Notes under the pieces: generated by a model
The model's database searches: none
What the model saw: the letters and a program-made list of their open reading frames with translations, nothing else
Told to the model about the DNA's origin: nothing
Translations under genes and position numbers: made by a program
In this document: piece after piece, positions 25,882-38,509 of the stretch
Position numbering within the stretch: the first letter of the stretch is position 1
Layout: each line of letters opens with the position of its first letter
Assembly: GCF_028769735.1 (NCBI RefSeq)
Contig: NC_088172.1
Location: 90,432,951 to 90,496,950, forward strand
Source: Zonotrichia leucophrys gambelii
Lineage: Eukaryota; Chordata; Aves; Passeriformes; Passerellidae
Direction of reading: 5' to 3'
Length of the DNA stretch: 64,000 nucleotides

Positions 25882-26396
25882 CAGCTCACCCATTAATCCA
25901 CCCCTGGGCAGAAGTGACAAGGGCTGAGTCTGACATAAAAATTCCATTTGCTGGATGAACTGGTAAATGTATTTCATCATGTCCATGGGACACTTCAGGA
26001 GAGCTGCTTTTCCCTCTCCTAGGTTCTGCCTAAAGTCTGGAAATTCCTTTAGATATACACACAGACCAAATATTCATGGGGAAATTGTGAAGGGTGGAAT
26101 ATCCAATTTTAGGCTAGTAACACAGAAAGCACAGAGGAATACCACAGTACCACAGCATAAAGGGCCAGAGATCCTTTCTAGGTACACAAACCTCATAAAA
26201 TCCAGCACACAACTAAAAAAGGTGGAAGCTTTGTTTAAAAAAATCCAGATGAGGAAGTCACAGATTCCTCTATAGTATGAGAACAAGTATGAGTCAGGAA
26301 TGTCCAATGCACTGGGCAGTCAAATTATAGATTGCTATGGAATCAAAGCCTATTGCCAAATAGATAAAAAAAACCAAAAAGGAAAATAGAAGTGCA

Positions 26397-26428
26397 TAAG
26401 GAGAAAAAGGAAAGGAAGGAAAGGAAGC
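26397..26428. repeat. GGAAA-type purine repeat
   Basis: A purine run containing GGAAAGGAAGGAAAGGAAG at 26409-26427. It is simple low-complexity sequence that could form triplex DNA. Confidence 0.75.
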
Positions 26429-27340
26429 AGCTATTCTGCAAGATGTAATGAGAAATCATTTCGGTTTCACCAAGTGTTTTAATCTCCTGACACAAACAGG
26501 GAATTGAGTATTTCTGTGCTGATCTTGTGGTTGTACAAAATGTCCAACATCCCTAAAAGGAGAATTTTCTCATGTGATGCTGAGCTGGGCTTCAGTGAAC
26601 ATGAATTCAGTGGGAAAAGGATGTTGTACTGTCAAAGGATTTCACAGTCTAGACCTTACAGGGCAATTAACCGAGCAGCTCAGTTTCCTAGTTCTGTAAT
26701 TCTTTTCTCTACTTGATTTCTTCCCGAAGTACTGAAGACTCAAGAGCAACCAAATAAACGTAGATGAGTAAAAAGGTACTTCCCATGGAATCGTTACATC
26801 AGGATTGCATATCATCCCTTGTATTACCTAGAGGGGTAAAGACTGGTACACTGTGTATAAAAGGCGAGTATCAGTTTCTTGTGCAACATGAAGCACCTCA
26901 CAGTATAAGGCCAAAATGCAAACATGAGAGGATGCTCCATGTTATATGGCTCTACTGCTCCTTTTCTAAGTTTACAGTCAATTGCCATCACTGCAGAAAA
27001 CCACCAGGCATCACTTCAGAAAGTTCTTCAGCAAAAGCACAGATTGTACACCCTATGAATTGTACGGAATTAAATTTTAACTATTTGTCTTAATTAATTT
27101 ATGCAACTGCCCCTGATGCATATACGCGCAGAAGTGACTGCAAGCATTTGAGACACACAATGAGCCCAACAGTGACACAAAATACCCTTACAACCAGGGC
27201 AGCAGGTTCTAATAAACACAAAATGTAAAAAATGTTTGCTCTTATCAGAAAACAATTACCACCTTCAAAGAAAGTCATAAAAAGAAAAAAAATCACAGCA
27301 ATAATTAATCTAGAGTGAATATTTTTTCAAAGTGGTTTCC

Positions 27341-27616
27341 ACAGAACAAATCCCATTTACACCAGGAGGACATAGTCCTAGGCGGTGTCAGGAGAAATTT
27401 AGGTTGGATATTGTGAGAACTTCACAGAAAGTGTGGTTTGACACTGGAATGGGCTGCCCAGAGAGGTGGTGGGGTCTCCATCCTTGGGGGTATTTAAGGA
27501 AGACGGGGCGTGGCACTCAGTGCCATGGTCTGACTGACACCCTGTTCAATCATAGGTTGGACTCAATGACCTCAGAGGTCTTTCTCAACCTGATTGATTC
27601 TGTGATTCTGTGATTA
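27341..27616 (+). mobile_element. CR1 LINE 3' end (5'-truncated)
   Basis: This is the 3' end of a CR1 retrotransposon, the dominant LINE of birds. Characteristic stretches occur in order: AGGAGGACATAGTCCTAGGC, TTTAGGTTGGATATTGTGAG, GGAATGGGCTGCCCAGAGAG, GGTTGGACTCAATGACCTC and GGTCTTTCTCAACC. It ends in two tandem ATTCTGTG octamers (27597-27612), the CR1 3' terminus, in place of a poly-A tail. Only about 275 bp remain, from 5' truncation at insertion, and no ORF2 is present. A 93-codon ORF across it is a by-product of the UTR sequence. Confidence 0.93.
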
Positions 27617-30600
27617 TTATTACTGGTTTCTTTGCCTGTTGCTGCCTGTGCTATGCTAATAATTGCCAAAAAATGCAGGAGAATTGCAAAATTCACAAAA
27701 AAGGTTCATCAGACTTGTCTTTACTCTTGTCTATTGGTTTGCTTTGGGATTTTTGTGGGGGATTGTGACTAAGCACAGAAGATGGTCACTCCTGTGGTAT
27801 TTCTTTGTCATAGAATCATAAATTTAAAAACGTCACCAAAGACACACTGTTGGTTTTATTTTGTTTTCAAACAATCCAATCTCATTTTCAGGTGTGGAAA
27901 TACATCCTCTGTACAACCTCAGTCTGGGGGTAAGCTCCTGAAGCAAATAGCCTGGTACTTCTGCAGTCTGAATAACTAACACTCTGGATCCAGGAGCTGT
28001 CACACTGCACAAGAGCAGAGCTGGGTGATAGTAGCTACAGCACAGACGGAGAGATGTCAGACAATTGACTACTTGGGATTAATCTAAAGCCCACAGACAA
28101 ACCACAGACATTAGTTATTGTGTATGTGTGGGGGAAATCAGTTAAAGCTACACTTACATCTCTGCCTCACTTCATGCTCCTCATTGAGAGCATGGTCTGA
28201 ATCCCACAGAGATTCCTCACTAATGGGTGATCAGCAAGATCAGAGAGTCCAATTTATTGTAGAGTCCAATTCCATCTTGAACCATAGCAAGTGCCTAGAC
28301 ATGGCTCCTTTCCCACTGTACATGGAAAATCATCATTATGCTGCTTCTAAGACATCCAGCGAAAGCACATTGTCCCCAAGCTAGGGAACAGTAGAGTCTG
28401 CTTGCAGATATTACTAAGATTCCTTAACTTTCACAGGATATGTTTTCATGATGGCGTACCGTTAGTGAGTCCATTCAGATTTAGATATTTTTAGATATTT
28501 CTAGATATTACTTCTTAACACATTAGAAATAGCATCAGCAAGTACCCTATAAAAGGAATCTGAGGCAGAAGATTGCAGAGGACTGGCTACAATAGTAAAT
28601 ATTTAAAGTGTTGATTCTTCACCTGGAAGAAATCTACAGGGCTTCCTGAAAATGTACCAATTTCCTAGCATAGGATCAAGCCCCTGGGTTTCAAAGCAAG
28701 GTTTTTTTGAAGACTGATATCAAGCTAGAAAAATACTATCTGAAATAATTATATTAGCTTTGTGTTAGCTTTAAGTGTTTAGCCGTATTACATAGAGCTC
28801 CCTAACAGTATTTTGCAGCTTAGAGCAACCCAACAGTATTTAAACACTGACCTTATTTGGGGTGAAAGAGATAACAGTCTGTAGTTCAACACTTGCTGAA
28901 TGTATTTTCTGTATCTATAGGTTTTGCTTAATTACTATTACTTCTACTTCAAGCAGTCATAAGTAACATTTATTAATTAATGGGGTATTTGCTGAAGTTC
29001 GTTTCCTTTCTTCTTTCCTTTTACTGAAAAAAGGCACAGGGGGACAAGCAGAGAAGAGCTGAAGACATGCGTATTCCATTTGAAATCCGTGATTAAAAAG
29101 CTTAAAAATTCAAATCAACGTAAAAAACTGTTTTATTTTAATACTGTGGAAGGTTTCAGTGAACTCCATTATTTTCACTCACTATTTGCTTGAATAATTT
29201 AGGCAAGAAAGCTAAATTATACATAAAGTGTACAGTTAGAAGAAAAAGTTCATGCACAGCCTCGGGCTATAGCCATCCCCTAATGATGTCTGTAGTCAGT
29301 GGAAAAGAACTCGTTAGACTGAGAGTAATTTCTCAGGGTTTAAATTTTTTTCTTAAAGCAATAATGTTCTTGTAAAAATCTGACAAACACACTCAACCAA
29401 AAACCACAAAAGAGAGGCTGTTCCTAAAACCACAGCCTTATAACTTTTCATTTAATTTCATTGGAAATCTGGCTTTTCACATACTATTTATTCTTGTTGG
29501 CTGTCCTCAATGATCTGATTAAATGAGGGGAAAGCACGTCTTGATATCATCCAGCTCCTACTTTTTTTAATCAGAGACCTAAAGTTTGCATGAGTTAAAA
29601 TAAATGCTATACAGCTCTCTGAGCAAAACTGAAATCTGCTGTGAAAGAAGGTTGCTTTTACACTCAGTACACAGTCATTTTTGCTAGTGGTTGCAACTTG
29701 CCCCACTATTGTATTCAAGGAGCAACTCATACAATTAAACATTTACGGCTCAATTCACTAAAGCTTTACATGCCCTTTAAACTTGACTGGGGAAGTGTGC
29801 ATGCCCAAGTGGACCAGGTTACCAATAAATTGCTTCACCTCTGATCTCACATCTCTTCTCTCCACTCCTCAAGATCAGATGTTGTACAGAGCAGAGCTCC
29901 CGAGAGCAGTGAGCTGGGTTTGAGCTAGGCATGAGCAGGAGTAAGAACAAGAAGTCATTGTATGGAAATTAGCTGATAGTAAGTTTGTTGATCAGGCTTA
30001 TCTTTTGATCAAAGTAGCTCAATTAGATCAGAGAAGAGACAAGGAATTTTATTCAAATTACTCCTTAGAATCCTTTGTATAAAATGAATAACTTTCTATA
30101 ATATTAATGGTTTTACATCACTTTACACTTGTATTATTCTGTCACATTAGCTTAACATTACTACCATGTACAGTGGTTTAGCATTAATGTGATCAGAGGA
30201 CAAATTACACGTGCACTTCCATATTGTTATATTGAAATCAAGGCCTTCTATGACACTAATACAAAGCAAACTTCAATAAAATATAGACTGTCTAATATAA
30301 AGTCATTTTTATATCCTGTTGGAGAAAGAGCACTATTATTTCTTCTCAAAATCACTTGCAGCGTGGCACCCAAGCAAGGCGAGAGAAGTAGGGCTGCATC
30401 AAGATAGAAATCAGTGGAGCTCTCCCCCATCCAGGAAGGGATCCTACTCCACGGAGACCCACTCTGCCTCCTAAGTTCTGTGGGTGACACATGCTCCCCA
30501 AAGCCCACAATCAACAGCCCAGGGGGTGCAGCCCAGTGCCCTTGCAGCAGATTAAAAACAACTTCTCAAATTTCAGGGATAATGAAGGCCACTGAACCGT

Positions 30601-32484
30601 GCCTGAGTTTCCAGGACTCTCCAGCAGCCTTTACCAAGTGAGAGCAGGCCTGGACCAGACACAAGGGAAGGCTCTCCATGACCTGCCTCCCTCCTCTACA
30701 GCATATGGTGCAGCTCAGAAGCAGCAAGCTTTGGAATAACCTGGAAAGGAAGGAATTTTGGTCCCTCTGAGGAACATCCCTTCCCAGATTGAGGACAGAA
30801 CAGCCAGAGCACCCTGAATGCCAGAAGAACCAATGCAGCTGCCTCCCGCCCTACAGGAAGCATGGCTGGAGGACAAGGAGCCAAAGACAGCTTGGGGAAA
30901 GATCAGAGTACAGAGTATTTGGCTAAGAGATGGGTGGAAAATAAGAACTAGCGCTTGCAGACACAGCTGGGACCAAGTTAGAAAGAACACAGGCTTTGTA
31001 GCCAGCTGTGAGATGACCCCAACCTCTGCTGCACAAGAGCTGGATGCAATGAAGAGCAGTGCCCAGCAAATCCACATGGACATTAAGCTATGTATCTCAT
31101 GTTACAAGTACAAAACTTCATTGCTCAAAGCAATTTTCTGGGTTTATTGCACTTACCTTTTTGGAGGAGGAGGATATTACATAGAGAGCAGACAAGCTCA
31201 TGAAAAACAAAAAACAAAAAAAAATACCCAAACAAAACCACAAGTAAAGCAGTACTGATGAATTAAAAGTCCTAAGTAGGTGACTTCCACCAAGCATAGA
31301 GCTCTGTCCGGCTCCTGGACCATCCAATGGCAAAGAGCTCTTGCCAAACACACCTTTTGAAAGAATCATGTAAGTCCATGCTGGAAAAAGAGGAAATGCC
31401 CCAGAAGCACTCAGGCAGAGTGTGCACCTGACAAAGTGCCTCTGTGCAAGGACAGGCAGTGCTGAACCTCTGGACACACCATCTGGCATACGAGCATCCT
31501 TCTCCCCACAGAAGGAGCTGAATTAGGTAAGTGTTGACTTCAGCTTCATCACATAGCTGAGAAAAGCACTAGTCATCCCTCCTCCAACCTCAATCCCACA
31601 ATATTTTTTCAAATTTGGCAAAATAGAAGAGAAACCCTTATCATGTTTGTTGCTGTATGCATTTCCTACACCTGCCATATTCCATCATATATTTAAAACA
31701 CCAACATGATTTTTCCACAGTTTCTCTGGCAGGAATTTTTACAGAACTAATAGCAATGGAGCTGAATCTCCAAGTCTTAAGTGAGAAAATAGTTTTAAAC
31801 TGGGAAACCAGTAACTGAGAGGTAATGTCTCTACAGAAAGCTATAGGAAAATCTCACTTTAGAGAATATGTTTTTAAAAATGGTTTATTTTTAAATGATA
31901 GCGGACCCCTCATCTCAAAATAGAGTTTATCCGTGTCAAACTGGTTCAACATTGTTATTAAAAAGTCCTTCTTCTTGCTCTCCAAGATGCACTCATCAGT
32001 TCTACAAGTTAAATTATTACCTTCCTTTACATTGCATTCCCCCCACCCCAACCAAGAGTTTTCTTCCTGGCTCTTTTCCACACCATCATCATCAGGAGGT
32101 CCCAGAAGATCATGTCTGCTCAGGAGCACATATTTCAGTCACTGAAGCTTTTCAGGCAATGGCAGGGTAGGGAAACATTTCTCTTTTTAAGTACAAGGCC
32201 ATGATTATAGTTGCTGGTTTGTTCATATAACCATTGACCATTCAAAATCCCACCTGCCACACCAGGGGAGCTCATGGCAAGACAAAAAGGTTCACAAGAA
32301 GGAATCCAACTCTAGATCCACCAAGGAATGCAGATAGAGACTGATCAGGCATGGGTCCCTAACCATGCCCATCATGACCATTTGCTGTTATCCAGGAAAG
32401 CTCCCCTCCACCTTCTTCCTAACTGTCTCCAGAATAAAACACTTCATCCAGAAGCACAAACACTTGCTTTCCAAGCTGAATTTT
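27617..32484. other. Non-coding sequence, no gene seen
   Basis: The block has AT-rich unique DNA between two CR1 fragments, with a 10-bp triplet repeat at 28.5 kb. The longest plain ORF of the window (146 codons, 30818-31258 on +) lies here but has no domain, runs into A-rich low-complexity sequence at its end, and overlaps a 123-codon ORF on the other strand. An isolated CATAGAATCAT at 27.81 kb hints at a decayed CR1 tail but is too short to call. Confidence 0.55.
28481..28510. repeat. Three-copy 10-bp tandem repeat
   Basis: TTAGATATTT occurs at 28481 and 28491, followed by CTAGATATTA at 28501. The units are exactly 10 bp, about one helical turn, so the repeated TAGATATT faces the same side of the DNA. 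Confidence 0.85.
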
Positions 32485-32707
32485 TCACAGAATCATAGAA
32501 AGGCTTGAGTTGATAGTGATCTTAGAAATAATCTTGTTTCAACCCCCTGCCATGGGCAGGGACACCTTCCACTAGACCAGGTTGCTCAGAGCCTCATCCA
32601 GCCTGGCCTTGAACACTTCGAGGGATGGGGCATCCGCTGCTTCTCTGGGCAATCATTGCCAGGGCTTTACCACCTTCACAGGGAAGAACTTCTTCCTATT
32701 ATTATCT
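32485..32707 (-). mobile_element. CR1 LINE 3' end, antisense
   Basis: The plus strand carries the reverse complement of a CR1 3' end. It opens with TCACAGAATCATAGAA, the antisense octamer tail, followed by CCCCTGCCATGGGCAGGGAC, CTTCCACTAGACCAGGTTGC, CAGCCTGGCCTTGAACACTT and GGGAAGAACTTCTTCCTATT. About 220 bp of 3' sequence remain, 5'-truncated near 32707. It is closer to the common avian CR1 consensus than the copy at 27.3 kb and belongs to a different subfamily, judged by the different terminal segment. Confidence 0.93.
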
Positions 32708-33292
32708 CACTCATTAAGCAGGAAATGTGATTGAGTTGAGCAGATCAAAATATTAACCACCTCAAGTAGGAAAATGCTTCTGAGGTACATGGAAGTATTT
32801 CTGCAACCACCAAGAAGCAGCACTGTAGCTTCTGCATTCACATCCTTCACCCACTTCCAGCACTGACCAAAACAGGTTTTACAAGTGTTCATCTGGGTGG
32901 GAGAATCGAGGGAAGGGTAAGAGCTTTTGATATTCTAGCTGTGAAGCAGCAGGGAACATCTGCCAGACCGAAACCTTGTGGACTACTGTCTCCCTTTTCT
33001 CAGTTGATACTGTAGTGGCACAATGAGCCTGGACTGACTGACCACAGCTTGTCAGGGCTAAATACAAAATTAGCCTCAAGATAGATGTTGGGTTTTTTCC
33101 TGCCAAGTGTTTATTCCAAGTAACACTTTAAGCACAGGCACTGCAAAGGAATTCAATTCAAAATGAAATTCGAATTTATTATGTTTTTTTGAACCCCAAG
33201 GTTCCATTTTGGTATGTAAAACTGTGACCAGATTTTCTGAGTAAGGGGAACTCTTACTGTTCAGGATGCTTTTGAAATCTGACTGCTGCCAT

Positions 33293-33420
33293 TTACAGAA
33301 TATTCTGATTTGGAAGGGACCCACAAGGATCATCAAGTTCACCTCTTAAGTGAATGTTCTATATGGGGATCAAACCCACAGCCTTGGTGTTATTAGTACA
33401 ATGCTGTAACCCTGAACATA
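33293..33420 (-). mobile_element. TguSINE1-type SINE (tRNA-Ile head, CR1 tail)
   Basis: On the minus strand the element starts with a tRNA-Ile-derived head: a decayed A box (GTTCAGGGTTACAGC), the anticodon loop CTAATAAC that marks tRNA-Ile(AAU), and a good B box (GGGTTTGATCCCCAT). After a short linker comes a CR1-like tail (GATCCTTGTGGGTCCCTTCC, then AGAATATTCTGTAA). This head-and-tail layout is that of TguSINE1, a passerine SINE mobilised by CR1. The A box and acceptor-stem region are degraded, so it is a fossil SINE and not a working tRNA gene. The inner boundary between head and tail is approximate. Confidence 0.82.
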
Positions 33421-34829
33421 TCTTAGTGTTAAGAGCCTTTACAATTTTCTCCCTAATTATGGCTGCTGAAGAGTGGAAAAAAAATTCTTCTGAAATTTTT
33501 AAAACATGCTCCTAATTATATAAGTCATTAGATTGCTCTTCTGTTATAAAATTAACAGCCCATCTTGAAAGGAGGGGGGAAAAAATGGTATTCATCTTTA
33601 TTTAGACGCTGACGCAAATGAGAGGCAAACTGCTGAGCACGTTCAGGCTGGGGCTCAGTCAGCGAGCACCAGACCACAACCCCATCGATTATGCAGCCAT
33701 CAGGGACAAACATGCTCAGCTGGCACAGCCACAGTGCTTTGAGAGCTGATTCCTGGGAAAGATCTCTCTCAGAAAACTTGACATCTTCTTTTGAACATTT
33801 TTCATGACGAACAACATGTTGCCTTTCCCTCTCAGCCCTTGGGAAGTACATGATCTTCATCCCGCTACGTTTTGAGGCTGAATGGGTTTAGCTCCACCAA
33901 ACATTGTTTGGGCACGAGGGGACAGAGTGGGGAAGAATGGAATGACAGGCTGGGGAGTCTCTTGGAGCCACTTCTGAGGACTGCACTGGGATCTGGCAGG
34001 TTTAACAGGGGCTCTGTGCTCCGCCTGCACGTTGTCCTAGCAGGTGATTGAGCCTCCCATAATCCTCAACCTAACGAGGCTGGGCTTTCCTGAGCTATTC
34101 AAAGTAAATCAGGTTTCCCAGTCCTTTAGTCATTTTTGTGGGTTCCCTGATGTTCATTCCTCTGTCCTGGTGAAGCGCATACACCAGAACTGCTGAAACT
34201 CTGACAATTACTCATCCCCAACCAAGGATCTGCAGCATTTATTTGCTTACTCAGATACCCTTTCCATCAGCCTTTAGGACTTTTGGACCCTCACTCACCA
34301 AGCCCTCCTGACTTGACAAGTACATCCATTCAGCCACCAGCACAGGACAATCTCTGCAAGGCTGCTGCTGCAGGATGGATCCCACAAGCAGCCCTACAGG
34401 TCCTAGAACACTGCAGGCACCCACTTCAAATCTCAACTTCTTACTTGATATGCATGTAGCTTTCTATATTTATTTTTTTTTCTTAAATTTCAATTGTTCC
34501 TGCAGGAATTTTGCTCCAGCCTCACACTTCAGATGGTTAGGCACCTTTTTCTCATCTCCAGCATAAAGGAATTCATGGCCAACATACAGCCATTTGTTCT
34601 CATTTACAGCCATTTGTCCCTGTTTTGATGCAGTGTTGCAGCCCAGCATTTGCCTGCCACAAAGGACACAGAGGACACTGGGATTCTCACCATTGACTCT
34701 GGAATGGGTCACTGCAGCAGGAGTGGGGGAGGAGAGAACAGATAATCTTCATACAGAATACAGAAGTATGAAAATAATCATATTCAAGAAGCTACTTTAT
34801 TCTGATTTGTTTATACATTATCCAAGCAT

Positions 34830-35240
34830 TTTATTTTATTATGCATTTTAATAATGCAAGGGTTTAAGAGCTGAAAATGAGCATATTCCATGAGCTCAAT
34901 ATATTTCAGTTTGTACACCATCAATTGTTTTTCCTTGCGATTATGCAGTTTTACTTTATCATCCCTTTGATAACAATTTCTGCATAAAACCTGACTTTAT
35001 ATTTCATTTTTCCCGTCTGTTATCTTAGCAAAATACATCCAAAACACCCTTTGTATTGCTGTACTAATATAACAGATCAGGAGAAGCTGTGGCATAAGAA
35101 ATCAAAACCATAATAATGTCTTTTGGTTTTGCATTTTAAATACTGCATTCATTGTTGCACTGAGGTTTGAGATCCCTTTTCAGACATTACTGAGATTACC
35201 TTTGGTAATGCCTATTTCATTGTACTTTGATATAAAATAA
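34830..35240. promoter_or_regulatory. Candidate conserved AT-rich block
   Basis: The block is non-repetitive AT-rich DNA with octamer- and homeodomain-like words (TTATTATGCATTTTAATAAT, GCGATTATGCAG) and GATA-like TTATCA/TTATCT repeats. The texture resembles conserved enhancers, but this is composition only. Confidence 0.18.
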
Positions 35241-36011
35241 TGTATGTCATAAATCATCTAAGTGACTGTCATTAGAGTGAAAAGCACCTACTTATGATAT
35301 GTAACAATTTGCTTTTCTAATTTGAAGAGGATTGAGGTATTTTAATTATATAAGGTCTAAAGCCCTTGTGAATGAAATTACAATTCAATGTAAAATCACT
35401 TTCTGCACAGAGCTGTAAGTTAGGAAATGATAACAGCTATACTCATCAATTTGTACTTTTTGTCTGGACTAAATACAGGAACAAATAGAAAAACTTTTAA
35501 TGGGAAAAATGGGAAATATCATTTCAGTAACTAAAAGCCTGAGAAAGCCCTTCATATTTTTAACTTTAAAAAAAAATCCCTTATTGTACTAGGCAAAAAT
35601 CATCTTTACAGACTATAAGCAGAAATTTTTTCACTATAAATAAAACACTGAAACTCTGAGATGTATGAATTTCATGGAAGCATGGGCAGAGTTGGGAAGA
35701 GAGGATTATTGAAAAATTATTGGCATCCTTCACATTTTCAAGACTGCTTCCATTTGGGAATGAAATGGGGGTTCAGAGCCTTTTCTGTGCAGAACAATTT
35801 AAAGTTTTGGAGCACTTCACTTTGAAGGTGATCAGGGCTCTGAACACGCACAATGCAGAGGGATTTAAAATTATGAGAGCTTTTCAAATTGTTTAAAACA
35901 TTGATTTTTTTATAAAATTGATTTTTCAACATTTTATTTCTTCAGTGGCTGGGTAATTACAGCAGACCAGAAGCTGAAGTGCTTCTGTCTGAAACCCCGA
36001 CTCGTTTTCAG

Positions 36012-36060
36012 CCTCTCTTCTTTCTCATTCTCTCTCTTCCTTCCCCCTCCCTTCTCTCTT
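36012..36060. repeat. Polypyrimidine tract
   Basis: About 49 bp of C and T on the plus strand interrupted by a single A after the first G. Mirror-like CT sequence of this length can adopt triplex (H-DNA) structure. No exon follows it. Confidence 0.8.
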
Positions 36061-36889
36061 AATAAGTTTTCTGGTTTCCCTCGCTGCTGGGACAGACACA
36101 TCACACTTTGTCCTTGCTCATAAATCTCTCCCTGACCCAGCAACCAGGAAGTTATTAGGGGTGAGGAGAAGGTCAGGTTGAAAATGCAGTTTGATCAGAC
36201 CAGTTCTGCCAAAACAGCACTATACCCACCTCAAGAGTAATGCCAAACACAGCCGGGATGGGGCTTTTAACCAACGTTCCAGCCACAAGCACCCTCCCAT
36301 GTGTCTCTCAGAGGAGGTAACAGGGATGCCAAAGGATTAAGGAGTAAAACCATTAAGCTGGGACTTAGTTACATGCACGGTTTTTCCCAAAACTCTTTTT
36401 TCTCTTGCTCAACATGAACAACAACACAGAAAACCCCATGGACTCATTCAGAAGATTCAGGTGTGCAGCATTTAAAAATCTCCCCAAAGATTTTCCGTTC
36501 AATCAGACACAGGGATGATGCATATAAAATTTGTATCCTTTCCCATATTGACAAATTATGATTTTGGGAGGGCTAGGAGGTTGTTGGTTTGGAATTTTTT
36601 GATTGTTTCTCTTTAAATAGGAATACAAGTACTAACCCTGCAGGCTAAATAGGTCATCTTATACAGACCATATTTAGGATGCCATGGATCCATTGGGCAG
36701 AACAGCCATATATTAACTATATCTTGTGTCATGTAAAGCTGCAAAGCTCAGCATGGACCACTGGAACCAGGACATTTCATTGTGCTAAAGGTTCCTCTGT
36801 ACAGATCACTTTAATTATGGCTGTTGGACTGCCAATGATGAGTAACTAATCAAGAAATTTCTAAGGAATTTAGATATGTAATATATGCG

Positions 36890-36909
36890 ATATATTATAT
36901 ATAATATAT
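36890..36909. repeat. 20-bp AT palindrome
   Basis: ATATATTATATATAATATAT is exactly its own reverse complement and sits in a longer AT-only stretch. It can form a cruciform and is likely unstable. Confidence 0.85.
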
Positions 36910-38488
36910 ATAAGAAGTTTGCAATTTGCCTCAATGTTATCATTCTTGGAAAATAGGAGCCCAAAACATTTTACTGCTCCTCCAGAAAGTACCTAAGTGT
37001 ATCTCAACAAAGAAGCTTTAATTGTAGGGAATAAGAATAAATGACTTCTTAGGGAACCATTTCATTAATATATTTTTAAATAAACACAAACACATGCACA
37101 AATACAAGTTGATTATTAATTTCTCCTAGTCCAGAAAATGCCCCATTTGCCTTTTTAAAAAATAAAACTATATTGCCAAGGTTTGAATCAGTGCTTTATG
37201 CATTTTTGTAAAAGGCCATATCAAAGTAAAATGAACATATTACTGAATTTTTGTCAGCTTGAAATAACACCTGCCACACACAAGGTCTTTAGCCTTTCAT
37301 GCACATCATAACTTAAGTCTAAATTTAAAGGAACAGGGAAAGCAATAGAGCAAAGCTACCCAGATGTTGTGCGGTCTGTGCAATTGTAAATTTAAAAGTA
37401 CCAGCTTTCCATCCAGATTTTAATGCACCAGAAACAATATGAAAATTCCAAGCCACACTGGATTATTGAAATGTCTGGCCATTTTGAAATGAATTTTGGA
37501 ACAGATGTACAGAGGTAGGCAATAAAGCTGTGATAATAAGGAACATTTCTACATCATCTCACAAAACTACTAATCTATAATGAGGACCAAAACTATTCAT
37601 GAGAGAGGATGGTTTTCATTATTTTCTTTTTCGGCTTCAGTTTGAGTATTCTGATTCCTTTACTCACTTGCTAGATTTTGATATTTTTTTAAAGCATTTG
37701 GTAGCTATTTGACTTTATCACTTCTAATCCATAACACAGGCAAATGTCTAAGTAACTTCATTTCTTCTTCTTTGCTGAAGATAAACAGCACAGAGGAAGA
37801 GAAATTTAACTGATCTACTGTCCTTTATCTTATTACAATTAACTTCAAAATCTGTGCTTTTCAATAGTGATTACTGACTTTAAACATCTCCTTTGAATAC
37901 ACAAATTCAAACATCACAAGAGGCTCTGATTTTAAGACCATACAGAATATCTACAGCACAGAGCTGATGACCAGCAAAGAAAATCTGGGTACCCCAAAAC
38001 ATAAGTCCCCCAAGCCCAGCTGTCCTGAATTTTTTCCTGTTAACACAGAGTAACATTTAAAAGAAGGAAATTATTATACTCTTGGGTGGATAAGTTAGTC
38101 TCTAGACATCATTTAGACAAGGTAGAATAAATACTCCATAAGACTAAGCAGGAAAGATTGAGAGAGCAGGCAAGCTTTAAGCTTCCAACTGTTTCCACAG
38201 GTCAGCTAAAAGCAAAGGTGACACCTTCTTTTAAGCTTTCAGGTGGTCTGCAGAAGGACTTATGTGCCTGAAACCTTGTCTAATACTACTAATAGATAGC
38301 CAACTAAATTACTTTGTCTACTAAAAGATATCATCACTTCCAACAAACCTTGTCATGCTGACATAAAGCAGATTAGTCAGGCAAGTTGGGTGCTGTGCCA
38401 GATTAAGCTGCATACCAAAGGTTTGAGTTTACACATATTACTCACTGCATTTTTCAGCCTATCTGTTCAGTTCATCCTGTTCTGAAAA

Positions 38489-38509
38489 ACACACACACAC
38501 ATCCACACA
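38489..38509. repeat. AC microsatellite
   Basis: Six AC units followed by an interrupted CACACA block. It is a short dinucleotide microsatellite. Confidence 0.85.

Larger units (their letters stand above)
22762..27340. other. Non-coding sequence, no gene seen
   Basis: The block holds AT-rich unique sequence with purine-rich patches (22.92-22.97 and 26.37-26.43 kb) and a GC-only palindrome at 25864-25881. A locally GC-richer stretch lies at 25.65-25.90 kb. ORFs are all under about 110 codons without recognisable domains. Confidence 0.55.

Noticed and set aside
27332..27613. 93-codon ORF on +
   Set aside because: It lies across the 3' untranslated end of a CR1 LINE.
27812..27835. CATAGAATCAT resembling an antisense CR1 tail
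   Set aside because: Only about 12 bp match; the sequence after it does not follow CR1.
30818..31258. Longest uninterrupted ORF in the window (146 codons, +)
   Set aside because: No domain, ends in A-rich low-complexity sequence, overlaps a 123-codon ORF on the other strand, and is within the chance range for 64 kb in six frames.
33355..33420. Possible tRNA-Ile gene
   Set aside because: A box and acceptor stem are degraded and a CR1-like tail follows, so it is the head of a SINE.
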